NCBI GenBank assembly: GCA_963822095.1
Contig: CAWGGS010000052.1
Location: forward strand, 1 to 64,000
DNA length: 64,000 nt
Reading direction: 5' to 3'
From: CAWGGS01 sp963822095
Lineage (GTDB): Bacteria; Desulfobacterota; Desulfobulbia; Desulfobulbales; Desulfocapsaceae
Below the pieces are notes generated by a model. That model ran no database searches, was not told where the DNA came from, and saw only the letters and a program-made list of their open reading frames with translations. The position numbers and the translations under genes were made by a program. Below, in pieces: positions 50,713-60,543 of the stretch; within the stretch, counting starts at the first letter, position 1; every line of letters starts with the position of its first letter.

Positions 50713-52254
50713 ATGAAACGAGTACAGCGTGAACTGAGCGAAGGGATATTGCTGACTGATCAGTACCAGCTTACAATGGCGCATCTGTATTATCGGCAGG
50801 GGATTCATCGCACGCCGGTACAGTTTGAATATTTTTATCGCCAGAACCCCTCCTATGGATCCCATCAATCGGGTTTTACCATTCTTGCAGGATCGGGCAG
50901 TCTCTGGGACTGGATGAAGGAAGCCCGTTGTACCGAAAAAGAACTCTCCTATCTCCGACGGCAAAAGGGTCGCAACGGGACTATCCTGTTTCATGATGAT
51001 TTTCTGGATTGGCTTTCCCGGGAAGGGCATTTCGAAAAGATGCAGATCCGGGGACTTCAGGAGGGGCGGGTGGCCCATCCCACGGTACCGCTACTGGCTG
51101 TCAAGGGTCCGTTTGCAATGGCTCAGATCCTGGAAACGCCACTTTTGAACCATATGAACTACCAGACCCTGATCGCCACGCGGGCCGGCCGTATGCATCA
51201 GGCGGCCGAAGGGCGCCCGATCCTTGAATTCGGACTGCGCCGGGCCCAGGGGTATGGGGCAATTCCTGGTGTGCGCGGTGCTCTGGTGGGTGGTGCCGAT
51301 GCCTCCAGCAACGTTGGGGTTTCCCATGCCCTGGGCTTTGATCCGAAGGGGACTCACGCCCATAGTATGGTACAGGCCTTTATGGCCATGGGCGGAGGAG
51401 AGCTTGACGCCTTTCGGGCGTATGCCGATGTTTATCCCGATGACTGTCTGTTGCTGGTGGATACCGTAAACACCCTGGAGAGCGGCATTCCCAATGCCAT
51501 CCGAACCTTTGAGGAGCTCCGGAAAAAGGGGCATCAACCGGTGGGGATTCGGCTCGATTCGGGTGATCTGGCCTTCCTGACCTTGAAGGCCGCCCAGGAG
51601 CTGAATGCGGCGGGTTTCCCCGATACGACAATTGTTTTATCCAACCAACTGGATGAGTTGGTCATCTGGCAGATCCTCAGTCAGATCCGCAAGGAAGGAG
51701 GCAAATATGGTCTGGAGCCTGGGGACGTCATTAAACGCCTGGTCTTTGGAGTGGGGACATCGCTGATCACCGGTAAAGGGCACGGTGCTCTGGATGGGGT
51801 CTATAAACTGACCTCCGTCTATACGGAACAGGAATGGCTCCCGGCAATCAAGGTGTCTGAAAGTCCGGGAAAGACCGTTAATCCCGGAGCTAAAGAGGTC
51901 TGGCGACTTTATGATAAACGGGACAAGGCCATTGTCGATGTCTTGGCCAAAAAAGAGGAGCCATTGGACCAATTGCCGATCTTGCATCTCCACCATCCAG
52001 TGGATTTTTCCACTCAGCGGCGAATCAAAAGGGATGACCTGAGCCGCATCGAACGTCTCTGGGGAGACCTTCCTTTTGATGGATCTGATTCGCCTTCATC
52101 AGATACCTTCAAACAAATCGGTAGTCGCAGGGATGCCGATCTTGAACATCTGGATGACGGCGTGAAACGTCTGGTCAACCCTCACCTCTATCATGTTTCC
52201 CTAACCAGAGAACTCTGGGAGTTGAAGCAAAAACTCATCTCCCAGGCGGCATAA
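50713..52254 (+). CDS. pncB: Nicotinate phosphoribosyltransferase
   Basis: Converts nicotinate and PRPP to nicotinate mononucleotide in NAD salvage. From ATG at 50713 it has 513 residues. Motifs include LLTDQYQLTMAHLYY at the start, FEYFYRQNPSYG, EFGLRRAQGYG with GGADASSN, GIRLDSGDL, and the phosphate loop FGVGTSLITG. The frame is open 31 codons further upstream, but the GGAG site about 10 bp before ATG 50713 and family alignment favour this start. It complements nadB at 18836, giving the cell both de novo and salvage routes. Confidence 0.92.
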   Translation: MKRVQRELSEGILLTDQYQLTMAHLYYRQGIHRTPVQFEYFYRQNPSYGSHQSGFTILAGSGSLWDWMKEARCTEKELSYLRRQKGRNGTILFHDDFLDWLSREGHFEKMQIRGLQEGRVAHPTVPLLAVKGPFAMAQILETPLLNHMNYQTLIATRAGRMHQAAEGRPILEFGLRRAQGYGAIPGVRGALVGGADASSNVGVSHALGFDPKGTHAHSMVQAFMAMGGGELDAFRAYADVYPDDCLLLVDTVNTLESGIPNAIRTFEELRKKGHQPVGIRLDSGDLAFLTLKAAQELNAAGFPDTTIVLSNQLDELVIWQILSQIRKEGGKYGLEPGDVIKRLVFGVGTSLITGKGHGALDGVYKLTSVYTEQEWLPAIKVSESPGKTVNPGAKEVWRLYDKRDKAIVDVLAKKEEPLDQLPILHLHHPVDFSTQRRIKRDDLSRIERLWGDLPFDGSDSPSSDTFKQIGSRRDADLEHLDDGVKRLVNPHLYHVSLTRELWELKQKLISQAA

Positions 52255-52374
52255 TTTGACGGGTGATTGCCTGTTGCATTTGTTGAATGACCGGATAGGA
52301 TGTAAACTGTCACAAGAGTACGGTATAAACCATACAATATCGATTCGACATGAAACAGACAAAGAGGTATTTGC

Positions 52375-52893
52375 ATGCAAAAAGGGTACGTACAGATATA
52401 TACCGGCGATGGTAAGGGAAAGACAACCGCAGCACTGGGGCTTGCCTTGCGCAGTGCCGGTTATGGGCGGCGGGTTTTTGTGGGCCAGTTTATGAAGGGG
52501 CAGCATTATGGAGAGTTGACGGTTCTGCAAGGCATAAAGGACATCGATGTGGAACAATTCGGTGATGCAGGCTGCATCAGGCGCGAGGAGGTCACCGATG
52601 TCCACAGACAGCATGCCCGGAGGGGGCTTGAACGCATTGAGGAGGTAATGGCATCTGGTAAATACCAGATGATTGTCCTGGATGAAATTAGTGTGACTCT
52701 CTGGTTTGGTATCGCCACTCTTGAGCAGGTCTTGGATGTCTTAAAGAAACGACCGGAGCATGTGGAGTTGGTTTTAACGGGCAGGCGAGCTCCTGCACAG
52801 CTTCTGGAAATGGCGGATCTGGTAACAGAGATGACGGAGATCAAACATTATTACCGGGAGGGGGTTCCGGCAAGGGAGGGGGTTGAGTTTTAA
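52375..52893 (+). CDS. cobO: Cob(I)yrinic acid a,c-diamide adenosyltransferase (CobA/CobO/BtuR)
   Basis: Adds the adenosyl group to cobalt corrinoids using ATP. The 172-residue protein starts YVQIYTGDGKGKTTAALG with the P-loop GDGKGKTT at 11-18, followed by VGQFMKG, VLDEISVTLWFG and LVLTGRRAP, the usual CobA-type signature sequence. GAGG lies 7 bp before ATG. No cobalamin riboswitch or other cob genes are seen nearby. Adenosylcobalamin would be needed by methylmalonyl-CoA mutase, which would link to the carboxylase at 29-33 kb; this is inference. Confidence 0.9.
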   Translation: MQKGYVQIYTGDGKGKTTAALGLALRSAGYGRRVFVGQFMKGQHYGELTVLQGIKDIDVEQFGDAGCIRREEVTDVHRQHARRGLERIEEVMASGKYQMIVLDEISVTLWFGIATLEQVLDVLKKRPEHVELVLTGRRAPAQLLEMADLVTEMTEIKHYYREGVPAREGVEF

Positions 52894-52982
52894 CGTGATC
52901 AGGTGCGGCCGGGTGATTTGGCAAAGTTGTGGTTGACGTGTGACTTCGCGAATATCTTCGGATGCCATGGGATACCCTCTGA

Positions 52983-53357
52983 TCATTCGGATGAGGGGGG
53001 TAACGGATGAATTTGATAATCGGTATCAAAGATGACGGCGATGCCGTCTTTTTCCACTCGAACAATAACGCCTGAGGCCTTGACCCTGACCTGCTTGTCA
53101 CGGCAGGCCAACAGACTTTCGACCGACAGGATGAAACGGAGCTTTTTGAGATTTTCGAAGGAGAGCAGAAATTCCATCTTGATCGTTCCGCCGAGAGGAA
53201 GACTCCTGTCGGTGATGATAAAGGCTCCACCTGAGCTAATGTTTGCGATTATCGTCTCATCGGCGAAAAATATATCACCTTCGTCATTTGCAGCAGAAAT
53301 TTTCGCTTGAAGATTTACGGAAAATCGTTGGTGAGTCCTTTGGTCTTTATGTTTCAT
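52983..53357 (-). CDS. PilZ domain protein
   Basis: A 124-residue single PilZ domain, the usual cyclic di-GMP receptor. The N-terminal arginine motif is QRTHQRFSV (RxxxR type, Arg7 and Arg11), and the second motif (D/N)xSxxG appears as NISSGGAFI near residue 39. Both are present, so binding is plausible. It stands alone leftward between cobO and rsmE, with AT-rich sequence upstream. The c-di-GMP-degrading HD-GYP regulator at 2940 may act on the same signal. Confidence 0.85.
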   Translation of the reverse strand: MKHKDQRTHQRFSVNLQAKISAANDEGDIFFADETIIANISSGGAFIITDRSLPLGGTIKMEFLLSFENLKKLRFILSVESLLACRDKQVRVKASGVIVRVEKDGIAVIFDTDYQIHPLPPSSE

Positions 53358-53523
53358 ACGTTTTAAATTTTTGATCCTGCTTGGGAAAATAAGAATAAAT
53401 ATTAATTATCGAAAATAAATAGTTGAAAGACGGGATGTTGTCAAACTTAATATTTAAAAATATAAGGTCGGATTGTTACCATAAGCCTGACTAATACAAT
53501 ATTTCACATCATTGCAAGGTCTT

Positions 53524-54261
53524 ATGAAAAGGTTCTTTTTTAGACCGGAGGAAAAGCAAAGAGATCAGGTTGTCTTGTCCGAGACACAGTCTCATCACCT
53601 CCGTCATGTTTTACGCTTAAGAACCGGTATGAGAGTCGAGCTTTTTGATGGCTCCGGCCGTGTCTTTCAGGCGGAAGTTACCGAGGTCGGGCCCCGAACA
53701 AGAGTTCGTATTATCTCCACCGGGAGGGTTACCGAGAGTGACACAATTCCCCTCACAGTTGCCCAGGGACTCCTCAAGGCAAAACATATGGATACGGTGG
53801 TGCAGAAATGTACGGAGCTGGGGGTACAGGGGTTTATTCCACTGATCAGCACACGTTGCCAGGGGCGGCCCGATGCATTGAGGGAGGGTAGGAAACAGGA
53901 GCGATGGGCAAAAATAATAGAGGAATCCTGTAAGCAATGCCGACGGGCACGACCGATGGAACTCAGGGAACTTATGGATTTCAGAGAGGCGATCGACCAC
54001 CTCGGTTCCGAATTGACCAGATTGAAACTCATCTTCTGGGAAGAGGAAAGAGAGGTCCGTCTTCATGATCTTTTCCCGGCTCAAGGTATAAATTCGGTCT
54101 CTCTTCTTCTCGGGCCGGAAGGTGGGCTGACCCGGGAAGAGGTCTCCATTGCCGAAAGTGCCGGTTGGCGTCCTGTTAGTTTGGGCAGACGTATTCTCCG
54201 GGCGGAAACGGCAGCGCTTGCATCGGTTGCGATTGTACAGCATCTTTTGGGATCTATTTGA
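53524..54261 (+). CDS. rsmE: 16S rRNA m3U1498 methyltransferase RsmE
   Basis: Methylates N3 of U1498 in 16S rRNA. From ATG at 53524 it has 245 residues: a PUA-like N-terminal domain (SHHLRHVLRLRTG) and a SPOUT methyltransferase with GFIPLISTRCQGR, CKQCRRARPM, LLGPEGGLTREEV and SLGRRILRAETAAL, the knotted SAM site typical of RsmE. AAGG lies about 6 bp before the ATG; an in-frame TTG is 12 bp further upstream. It is co-directional with the acyl-CoA ligase after 182 bp. Confidence 0.93.
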   Translation: MKRFFFRPEEKQRDQVVLSETQSHHLRHVLRLRTGMRVELFDGSGRVFQAEVTEVGPRTRVRIISTGRVTESDTIPLTVAQGLLKAKHMDTVVQKCTELGVQGFIPLISTRCQGRPDALREGRKQERWAKIIEESCKQCRRARPMELRELMDFREAIDHLGSELTRLKLIFWEEEREVRLHDLFPAQGINSVSLLLGPEGGLTREEVSIAESAGWRPVSLGRRILRAETAALASVAIVQHLLGSI

Positions 54262-54443
54262 GAGCCCGAAAGAGAGGCGTGAATATATTTCTCTAAAAAG
54301 AAGGTCAAAACGAGACAGTGTCGATCACCCCCTCTAGATGAGGCCGTCCCTGTGTGGGAAGTTGCTTGAAATTACTCCTTTTGGGAGTCTCGGGACATCC
54401 ATTGACGGGAGAAGTATTCACTCAATTTTTTTAGGAGGAAACC

Positions 54444-56087
54444 ATGGCCCTGCAACCTATTGATCCTACTCCCTCTGCGTATAATTACCAGCTCCTGATC
54501 AAACATCTCCTCACTCCCCCGCTGATTTATGCCCCCGACCAGGAAATTGTCTATCGAGACAGGTTTCGTTACACATATACGGAATTCGGCAAGAGAGTGG
54601 CCCGTCTGGCCAATGCCCTGAGCAAGATGGATGTCGGACGGGGAGATACTGTGGCGATTATGGATTGGGACAGCCATCGGTATTTGGAGTGTTTTTTTGC
54701 CGTGCCGATGATGGGGGCCGTCCTCCATACGGTAAATGTCAGATTGTCCATCGAGCAACTCGTCTATACCATAAACCATGCCGAGGATGATATCCTGCTG
54801 GTCAATGAGGAATTTTTACCGTTGATTGCCGGAGTGAAAGACCAACTGACAACGGTAAAAAAGATCATACTCATCTCTGATTCCGGTGGGGAACAAAGGA
54901 TCCTGTCTGTGGATGGTGAGTATGAAGCCATTCTGGCCGGGGAGATGGAGAGCTATGATTTTCCCGATTTTGGGGAAAACACCAGGGCAACGACTTTTTA
55001 TACAACCGGGACCACCGGACTTCCCAAAGGGGTCTATTTCAGTCACAGGCAGCTCGTCCTTCACACCTATGGTATAATTTCCGCCCTCTCCGCAATTAAA
55101 TCCCAGGCCAATATCGACTCTGAAGATGTCTATATGCCCATTACCCCAATGTTTCATGTACATGCCTGGGGGGTACCGTACATGATGACCATGCTCGGTT
55201 CCAAACAGGTCTATCCGGGACGGTATGAACCGGAGATGCTGCTAAAACTCGTTGAAACTGAAAAGGTTACCTTCTCCCATTGTGTTCCGACCATCATGAA
55301 TATGCTTTTAAACAGTCCCTCTGCAAAGGATATTGATCTGAAGGGCTGGAAGGTTATTATCGGTGGTTCGGCAATGTCCGTCGGTCTTTGCAAGACCGCC
55401 CTGGAACATGGGATAAACGTCTATACCGGCTATGGCATGTCAGAGACCTGTCCCATCCTGACCCTTGCAGGTTTAAAACCGCACATGTTGGAGTGGGATG
55501 TCGAAGACCAGATCAAAATCCGTTGCCGCACCGGATTGCCCATACCCAATGTCTTGCTCGAAATCGTTGATCAGGAAGGAAATATCCTCCCCCATGACGG
55601 AAAGGCTACAGGAGAGGTGGTTGCCAGAACACCCTGGCTGACCCAAGGATACCTGAAGGATTGGGAAAAGAGCGAGGAGCTTTGGGAAAACGGTTGGTTG
55701 CATACCGGTGATATTGGATTTATCGATGAAGAGGGCTACCTCCAGGTTACCGACAGGCTCAAGGATGTGATTAAGACCGGTGGGGAGTGGATCTCTTCAC
55801 TGACCTTGGAAGATATCATCAGTCGTCATCCGGCGGTATCTGAAGCTGCTGTAATCGGAGTTCCCGACGAAAAATGGGGAGAGCGGCCATTGGCCTTGGT
55901 GGTATTGCGGCAGGAATTTCGGGATTCGGTAACCGACGAAGAACTTCGGAAGTTTTTTATCGATCATGCCCAAAAGGGTATTCTGCCAAAATACGGTGTT
56001 CCCGATAAGGTCGTGATAACCGATTCCATTGCCAAAACAAGCGTTGGAAAAATTAACAAAAAAGAGCTAAGAAAACAGTACCACTAG
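54444..56087 (+). CDS. AMP-forming fatty acyl-CoA ligase
   Basis: A 547-residue adenylate-forming enzyme that activates a carboxylic acid to its CoA thioester through an acyl-AMP. The AMP-binding P-loop FYTTGTTGLPKG is at about 185-196; PMFHVHAWGVP, GYGMSETCP, WLHTGDIGFID and the catalytic lysine near the C-terminus (KTSVGKINKKEL) are all present. These features are closest to medium/long-chain fatty acyl-CoA synthetases, but substrate length is not determined. The ribosome-binding site TAGGAGG is strong. It is monocistronic; beta-oxidation genes are not adjacent. Confidence 0.9.
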   Translation: MALQPIDPTPSAYNYQLLIKHLLTPPLIYAPDQEIVYRDRFRYTYTEFGKRVARLANALSKMDVGRGDTVAIMDWDSHRYLECFFAVPMMGAVLHTVNVRLSIEQLVYTINHAEDDILLVNEEFLPLIAGVKDQLTTVKKIILISDSGGEQRILSVDGEYEAILAGEMESYDFPDFGENTRATTFYTTGTTGLPKGVYFSHRQLVLHTYGIISALSAIKSQANIDSEDVYMPITPMFHVHAWGVPYMMTMLGSKQVYPGRYEPEMLLKLVETEKVTFSHCVPTIMNMLLNSPSAKDIDLKGWKVIIGGSAMSVGLCKTALEHGINVYTGYGMSETCPILTLAGLKPHMLEWDVEDQIKIRCRTGLPIPNVLLEIVDQEGNILPHDGKATGEVVARTPWLTQGYLKDWEKSEELWENGWLHTGDIGFIDEEGYLQVTDRLKDVIKTGGEWISSLTLEDIISRHPAVSEAAVIGVPDEKWGERPLALVVLRQEFRDSVTDEELRKFFIDHAQKGILPKYGVPDKVVITDSIAKTSVGKINKKELRKQYH

Positions 56088-56604
56088 GACCGGCATGCCT
56101 AAATTTTCCAGCTGTCATACCCTGGGCATCCTGCATGACGGCAGGAAAAGGGGTTCTGCCGAATTGTCACTTTCAGCTTCACAAAAGTACGCTTCATTCG
56201 GCTGAACCGGAAAAAGTGCTGTATTTCTCTTCTTCTTTTATCCAAAAGGTTTTTGTATATGACCAGTGGCCGGAACTTTATGATCCTGTGTTTTAGAGAC
56301 AATTCAAATCTGAGATAAGGTCCGGCTTCCTCTTTTTGCTGTGGTTTTCGATGGCAGATCATTGTAAGATCGGAAAAAATTGGATGTATGTGCCGTATCG
56401 GCCGGTGAAAAATTCGGGCTGAAGAAAAAAGTTGCAACGACAGGATTGATCGGCTAGTTTGTGGCCCACCTTTTACTGCCTTGCCGACTGTTTCCGGATT
56501 GACACCAACGCTTCTTCCGGACGGTCGGATCTGTACTTCCTTCAAGGCAGGTCATAATTATATGAAAAATTTGAAAATAGTGAAACCTAGACCTCAGGTT
56601 GACA
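56088..56604. other. Gap without a supported gene
   Basis: About 517 bp between the acyl-CoA ligase and the GT4 gene. A 148-residue leftward open frame (56099-56545, TTG start) covers most of it. It has no ribosome-binding site and a composition full of Arg, Lys and Phe with no recognised motif, so it may be non-coding or a decayed gene. The rightward frames are broken. No clear terminator or promoter is seen. Confidence 0.5.
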
Positions 56605-57753
56605 ATGAATATTTTAATGATTGATTATGAATACCCGCCCGTAGGTGGTGGCGGAGGGGTTTTTAATAAACAGGTTGCCGAAGTGCTCGCAAAAAAACAC
56701 TCGATCACTGTTATCACTTCAGGTTTCAGAGGTCTAAAAAAACGGGAGATGGTAAACGGGGTTGAGATCATCCGGGTGCCGGTAGCTTTTCGAAAAAATA
56801 AAAATGCGGCCTCCCTTGTTTCAATGCTTTCTTTTTTCCCGTCCAGCCTTTTGACCGGCAGGTCATTGTTAAAGAAGAAAAAATTCGACTTAATCCACTC
56901 CATGTTCGCGATTCCTTCGGCACCGTCGGGACTGTACCTAGCGAAAAAATTCCATCTTCCCCATTTTCTCTCACTCTTGGGAGGAGACGTGTATGACCCA
57001 AGCAAGCGTTTGTCTCCACATAACACCCCCCTGTTGAAACAGACAGTGAAGAAAATGATTCACGATTCTGACAAGGTCATTGCCTGTTCGCTAGATACGA
57101 AAACAAGGGCGAATACGTATTATGGGCGTCGGGATGATATTGTTCTGATCAGCCATGGCATCGTAGAGCCCCATTTTGAGAAGAAGAGACGAAGCGACTT
57201 TCAACTGGCCGAGGATGATATCCTCATGGCCACGGTAGGCAGGTTGGTTGTCCGTAAAGGGCTTTCTCAATTGGTGGATATTATAGGAAAATTAGAGAAC
57301 AAAAAGGCAAAGTTGCTGATTATTGGCGATGGCCCTGAAAGGCCCAATCTTATGAAACAGGCCGAGGACTTACACATACGTGATAGAATTTTATTTCTTG
57401 GTCGTGTAAGTGACGATGAAAAGTTCCAGATTCTCTCAGTTTGTGATTTCTATGTCTCAACCAGCGATCACGAGGCCTTCGGGCTCGTCTTCCTTGAGGC
57501 GATGGCAACAGGCCTTCCCGTGATATGCTATGACAAGGGAGGGCAAACTGATTTCCTCGAAGATGGAAAGACAGGCTTCCTGGTACCGTTTGGAGATCGT
57601 GAGCGTTTTGCCGAAAATCTTGCCGGGCTTTGTGCAAAAAAGGCTATGCGACAGGAAATGGGTCGATTTAATAGCCTCCATGTCAAGGATTTCTTTATTG
57701 AGTGTAGTGCTGAAAAGTTTGACAATCTCTATCAGGGGATTCAAACAGAGTGA
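56605..57753 (+). CDS. GT4-family glycosyltransferase
   Basis: A 382-residue GT-B glycosyltransferase of family 4. The N-terminus has MNILMIDYEYPPVGGGGGVF with the donor-loop glycines, HSMFAIPSA and LLGGDVYDPSK. The C-terminal Rossmann half contains TVGRLVVRKG, LLIIGDGPERP, LGRVSDDEKF and the nucleotide-sugar motif STSDHEAFGLVFLEAMATGLPV (EX7E type). It likely adds a sugar to a lipid-linked or glycan acceptor at the inner membrane. ATG at 56605 fits the family; a TTG two codons upstream is in frame. It overlaps the next gene by 4 bp and opens the envelope-glycan cluster. Confidence 0.9.
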   Translation: MNILMIDYEYPPVGGGGGVFNKQVAEVLAKKHSITVITSGFRGLKKREMVNGVEIIRVPVAFRKNKNAASLVSMLSFFPSSLLTGRSLLKKKKFDLIHSMFAIPSAPSGLYLAKKFHLPHFLSLLGGDVYDPSKRLSPHNTPLLKQTVKKMIHDSDKVIACSLDTKTRANTYYGRRDDIVLISHGIVEPHFEKKRRSDFQLAEDDILMATVGRLVVRKGLSQLVDIIGKLENKKAKLLIIGDGPERPNLMKQAEDLHIRDRILFLGRVSDDEKFQILSVCDFYVSTSDHEAFGLVFLEAMATGLPVICYDKGGQTDFLEDGKTGFLVPFGDRERFAENLAGLCAKKAMRQEMGRFNSLHVKDFFIECSAEKFDNLYQGIQTE

Positions 57754-58730
57754 AGGAAAGCGTTCTTTTCTTGAAAAATGCATTAAAAGGCATCAAAAAC
57801 AGCCGGTACTTCTTTTATTTTAAGATCGGAGTGAGTGCCGTCCTGGTATTTTTCATTGTCAATCAGTGCAACTGGAAGCTGGCCCTGAAAACACTGCAGA
57901 CGATTGATCCCCTCTCCCTTGGTATGGTTTTTTTCTGTATGGTTGGCGGGGTCATTATCAGTGCCTATAAGTGGCAGGTGCTGTTGTCGATCCATGGAGC
58001 ACACATCCCGCTGCCCACTTTGAACAGGTACTATTTTATCGCTGTGTTCTTTAATAATTTCCTGCCCAGTTCTATTGGAGGCGACGGTTTTCGAATCTAC
58101 AAAACCGCAGGCGATGTCACCTCGAAGGGATACGCGGTTCTTGCGGTATTAGTGGAGAGGGTTTCAGGATTATGGGCATTGCTCTTCCTGGGATTCCTGG
58201 GTGGGGTTCTGGTTGGCCCGGAGCTGTCGGGTATTCCCTATTTTACTCAGTTATTGTGGCTGGTTGGCAGCGGGTTGGTTCTGTCGGGCCTTTTTTTTGT
58301 GGTCACGTTTTTCCTAAGTGATCACAGCAGGAGAAGAGGTCTTCCGGTCTGGCTGAATACCGTTTTCAGTTGGATTCATGATTATCGCAGAAATTCTGAA
58401 AAAACAGTTCAAGTTATAGTTATATCGTTTATTTTTCAAATATATGCTTTATTGTGGATGTTGTTGCTGGCCCGGGCCGTAGGCGCCGATATCTCAATTT
58501 TTGAGCTGGCGGTGGCCATGATGATCAGTAATCTGGCCGCCATGCTGCCCATATCCCTGAATGGAATAGGGATCATGGACGGATCGTTCATATACGTTGC
58601 CGGTTTGATGGGAATGGAATATGAGCATGGGGTAATGATTATGCTCATTATGAGGGTATTTTTAGTCTTTTTAAGTCTGGTTGGAAGTTATTTTTATCTC
58701 AGGTTGAAAAACCGTGCTGTATCCGACTGA
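57750..58730 (+). CDS. Flippase-like membrane protein (LPG synthase TM/UPF0104 family)
   Basis: A 326-residue integral membrane protein with about eight hydrophobic segments, for example FKIGVSAVLVFFIV, SLGMVFFCMVGGVIISA and QLLWLVGSGLVLSGLFF. The motifs RYYFIAVFFNNFLPSSIGGDGFRIYK and LERVSGLWALLFLGF-like sequence, with the later PISLNGIGIMDG, match the lysylphosphatidylglycerol synthase membrane domain family, whose members are lipid flippases or polysaccharide-associated proteins. The catalytic acyl domain of MprF is absent. GTG start, 4-bp overlap with the glycosyltransferase. It may move a lipid-linked glycan across the membrane. Confidence 0.85.
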   Translation: MKESVLFLKNALKGIKNSRYFFYFKIGVSAVLVFFIVNQCNWKLALKTLQTIDPLSLGMVFFCMVGGVIISAYKWQVLLSIHGAHIPLPTLNRYYFIAVFFNNFLPSSIGGDGFRIYKTAGDVTSKGYAVLAVLVERVSGLWALLFLGFLGGVLVGPELSGIPYFTQLLWLVGSGLVLSGLFFVVTFFLSDHSRRRGLPVWLNTVFSWIHDYRRNSEKTVQVIVISFIFQIYALLWMLLLARAVGADISIFELAVAMMISNLAAMLPISLNGIGIMDGSFIYVAGLMGMEYEHGVMIMLIMRVFLVFLSLVGSYFYLRLKNRAVSD

Positions 58731-58854
58731 TAAGCCTGGCTAGCCTCAACCGGCCGGTTGCATCAAAACGTGAAAGCTCAAAACATGGGGCCATTGCTTC
58801 CGGGAGACTTTCATAAAAACAAAACGCTTAAATTATATATCGTAGGAAAGAAAA

Positions 58855-60528
58855 TTGAAAAGGGATCTTGCGGCATTAACAAATAAAACATTTGATGTCA
58901 TTGTAATCGGAGCAGGGATTTTCGGTTCATGCACGGCCTGGGATGCCGCTTTGCGGGGGATGTCGGTTGCGCTAGTGGAAAAAAAGGATTTTTCCCATGC
59001 CACCTCCGCCAACCATTTGAAGATGGTCCATGGGGGTATTCGATATCTCCAGCATGGTGATATATATCGGGTCAGGGAGTCGAGCCGCGAACGCTCGGCC
59101 TTGTTGCGAATAGCCCCCCATCTCACTAAACCTCTTCCCATCGTCATGCCCACCTATGGACATGGGAAAAAGGGAAAGGAGATCCTGAAGGTGGGAATGC
59201 TTGTTTACGATGCGTTGACCTGTGATCGGAACAAAGGGCTGAGCAGGGAGAATAGGATTCCTGGAGGGCGTCTGATAGGCAGGGAGGAGATTCGACAATT
59301 GTTTCCGGATCTCGATGCAACCGGATTGACTGGAGGAGCTGTATTTTGCGACGGCCAGATTGGCAATACACCTCGCCTTTCTCTTTCATTTCTGCGTTCC
59401 GCCGTCGAGGCTGGAGCTGAAGTTGCCAATTATCTGGGGGCCGAGAAATTTCTCTGGGAAGAAGGGAAAGTAACTGGAATTATAGCCAAAGATGAAGAGA
59501 ATGGAGACAAGGTCGAGATTAGAGGAAACGTGGTGATCAATGCCGCCGGTCCCTGGGCTGCACATCTCATGGATGATCTTCCTGACCTGCGAAAGGATGT
59601 GCAGCCGGTTTTCTCCAGGGATCTCTCCTTCATGGTGAAGAGGCGCTTTAACCATCAATATGGGTTGGCGGTGCCAACGTATGTAAAAGATGCCGATGCG
59701 GTTTTTGATCGTGGCGGACGGCATCTCTTTTTTGCCCCTTGGCGGGAGTATACCCTGGTGGGCGTCTGGCATAAGATTGTAAAGTCTCCGTCGGAAAATA
59801 TCACAGTGGAGCAGGAGGAGTTAAAGGCATTTGCCGATGAAGTAAACCATTGTTATCCCGGTATGGCCATTGACCCAGACGATATAGTCAGAGTCAATAC
59901 AGGTCTGACACTCTACGGAGAGGAAGCCAAACAGGGCGCAGTGGAAATGAGTTTTGGTAAAAGGTCCCTGTTGATCGATCACGAAGTGCAGCATAAGGTA
60001 GGTGGGCTGATCACGTTAGTGGGTGTCCGGGCCACAACCGCACGGGGGATGGCGGAGAAGACCATCGACATGGTCGCTCGGAAAATCCCTGGAAACCACA
60101 GGTCGTGTTCCACAGAAACCACACCCTTGTTCGGCGGAGATATGGATCGGTTGAAGGATGTAGTCGATACGGCGCAAAAGATACGGCCGTCGGAAATGGG
60201 GCAGGAATCCATGGAGGCCCTTGTCGGGAATCATGGTACGAAGTACAAGGAGGTATTGCAGATCGTTTTGGAACGACCGGACCTCATGCAATCATTCGGA
60301 GGTTCAACGGTTATCAAGGCCGAGGTCATCTATGCCATCCGTAAAGAGATGGCCATGCATCTGAGCGATGTCGTCTTTCGCCGTACCGATCTGGCCTCCG
60401 GGGCACTCCCTGAAAAGGATGTCCTGCAGGAATGCGGGGTTCTCATGGGAGCGGAGTTGGGTTGGAGCGATGACAGGATCAACAGGGAAATTGCAGAGGT
60501 TGAACATGCCCTGCCGCAGTTTTCTTAA
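58855..60528 (+). CDS. FAD-dependent glycerol-3-phosphate dehydrogenase/oxidase family protein
   Basis: A 557-residue GlpD/GlpA-type flavoprotein with TTG start after AGGAAAG. The FAD-binding motif is GAGIFG at 19-24, followed by EKKDFSHATSANHLKMVHGGIRYLQ, which is diagnostic, NAAGPWAAHL, and the C-terminal GlpA_C-type domain (ETTPLFGGD...LVGNHGTKY...AEVIYAIRKEMAMHLSDVVFRRT). Known members oxidise sn-glycerol 3-phosphate to DHAP and pass electrons to quinone. Placement between a flippase-like gene and an epimerase-methyltransferase gene, without glpF or glpK, suggests a dedicated biosynthetic role, perhaps on a glycerol- or polyol-phosphate, which is inference. Confidence 0.85.
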   Translation: MKRDLAALTNKTFDVIVIGAGIFGSCTAWDAALRGMSVALVEKKDFSHATSANHLKMVHGGIRYLQHGDIYRVRESSRERSALLRIAPHLTKPLPIVMPTYGHGKKGKEILKVGMLVYDALTCDRNKGLSRENRIPGGRLIGREEIRQLFPDLDATGLTGGAVFCDGQIGNTPRLSLSFLRSAVEAGAEVANYLGAEKFLWEEGKVTGIIAKDEENGDKVEIRGNVVINAAGPWAAHLMDDLPDLRKDVQPVFSRDLSFMVKRRFNHQYGLAVPTYVKDADAVFDRGGRHLFFAPWREYTLVGVWHKIVKSPSENITVEQEELKAFADEVNHCYPGMAIDPDDIVRVNTGLTLYGEEAKQGAVEMSFGKRSLLIDHEVQHKVGGLITLVGVRATTARGMAEKTIDMVARKIPGNHRSCSTETTPLFGGDMDRLKDVVDTAQKIRPSEMGQESMEALVGNHGTKYKEVLQIVLERPDLMQSFGGSTVIKAEVIYAIRKEMAMHLSDVVFRRTDLASGALPEKDVLQECGVLMGAELGWSDDRINREIAEVEHALPQFS

Positions 60529-60543
60529 TACGAGTAGGGGACA

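Noticed and set aside
56099..56545. 148-residue minus-strand frame in the gap before the GT4 gene
   Set aside because: TTG start, no ribosome-binding site and no recognisable motif; noted in the gap entry but not called as a gene.
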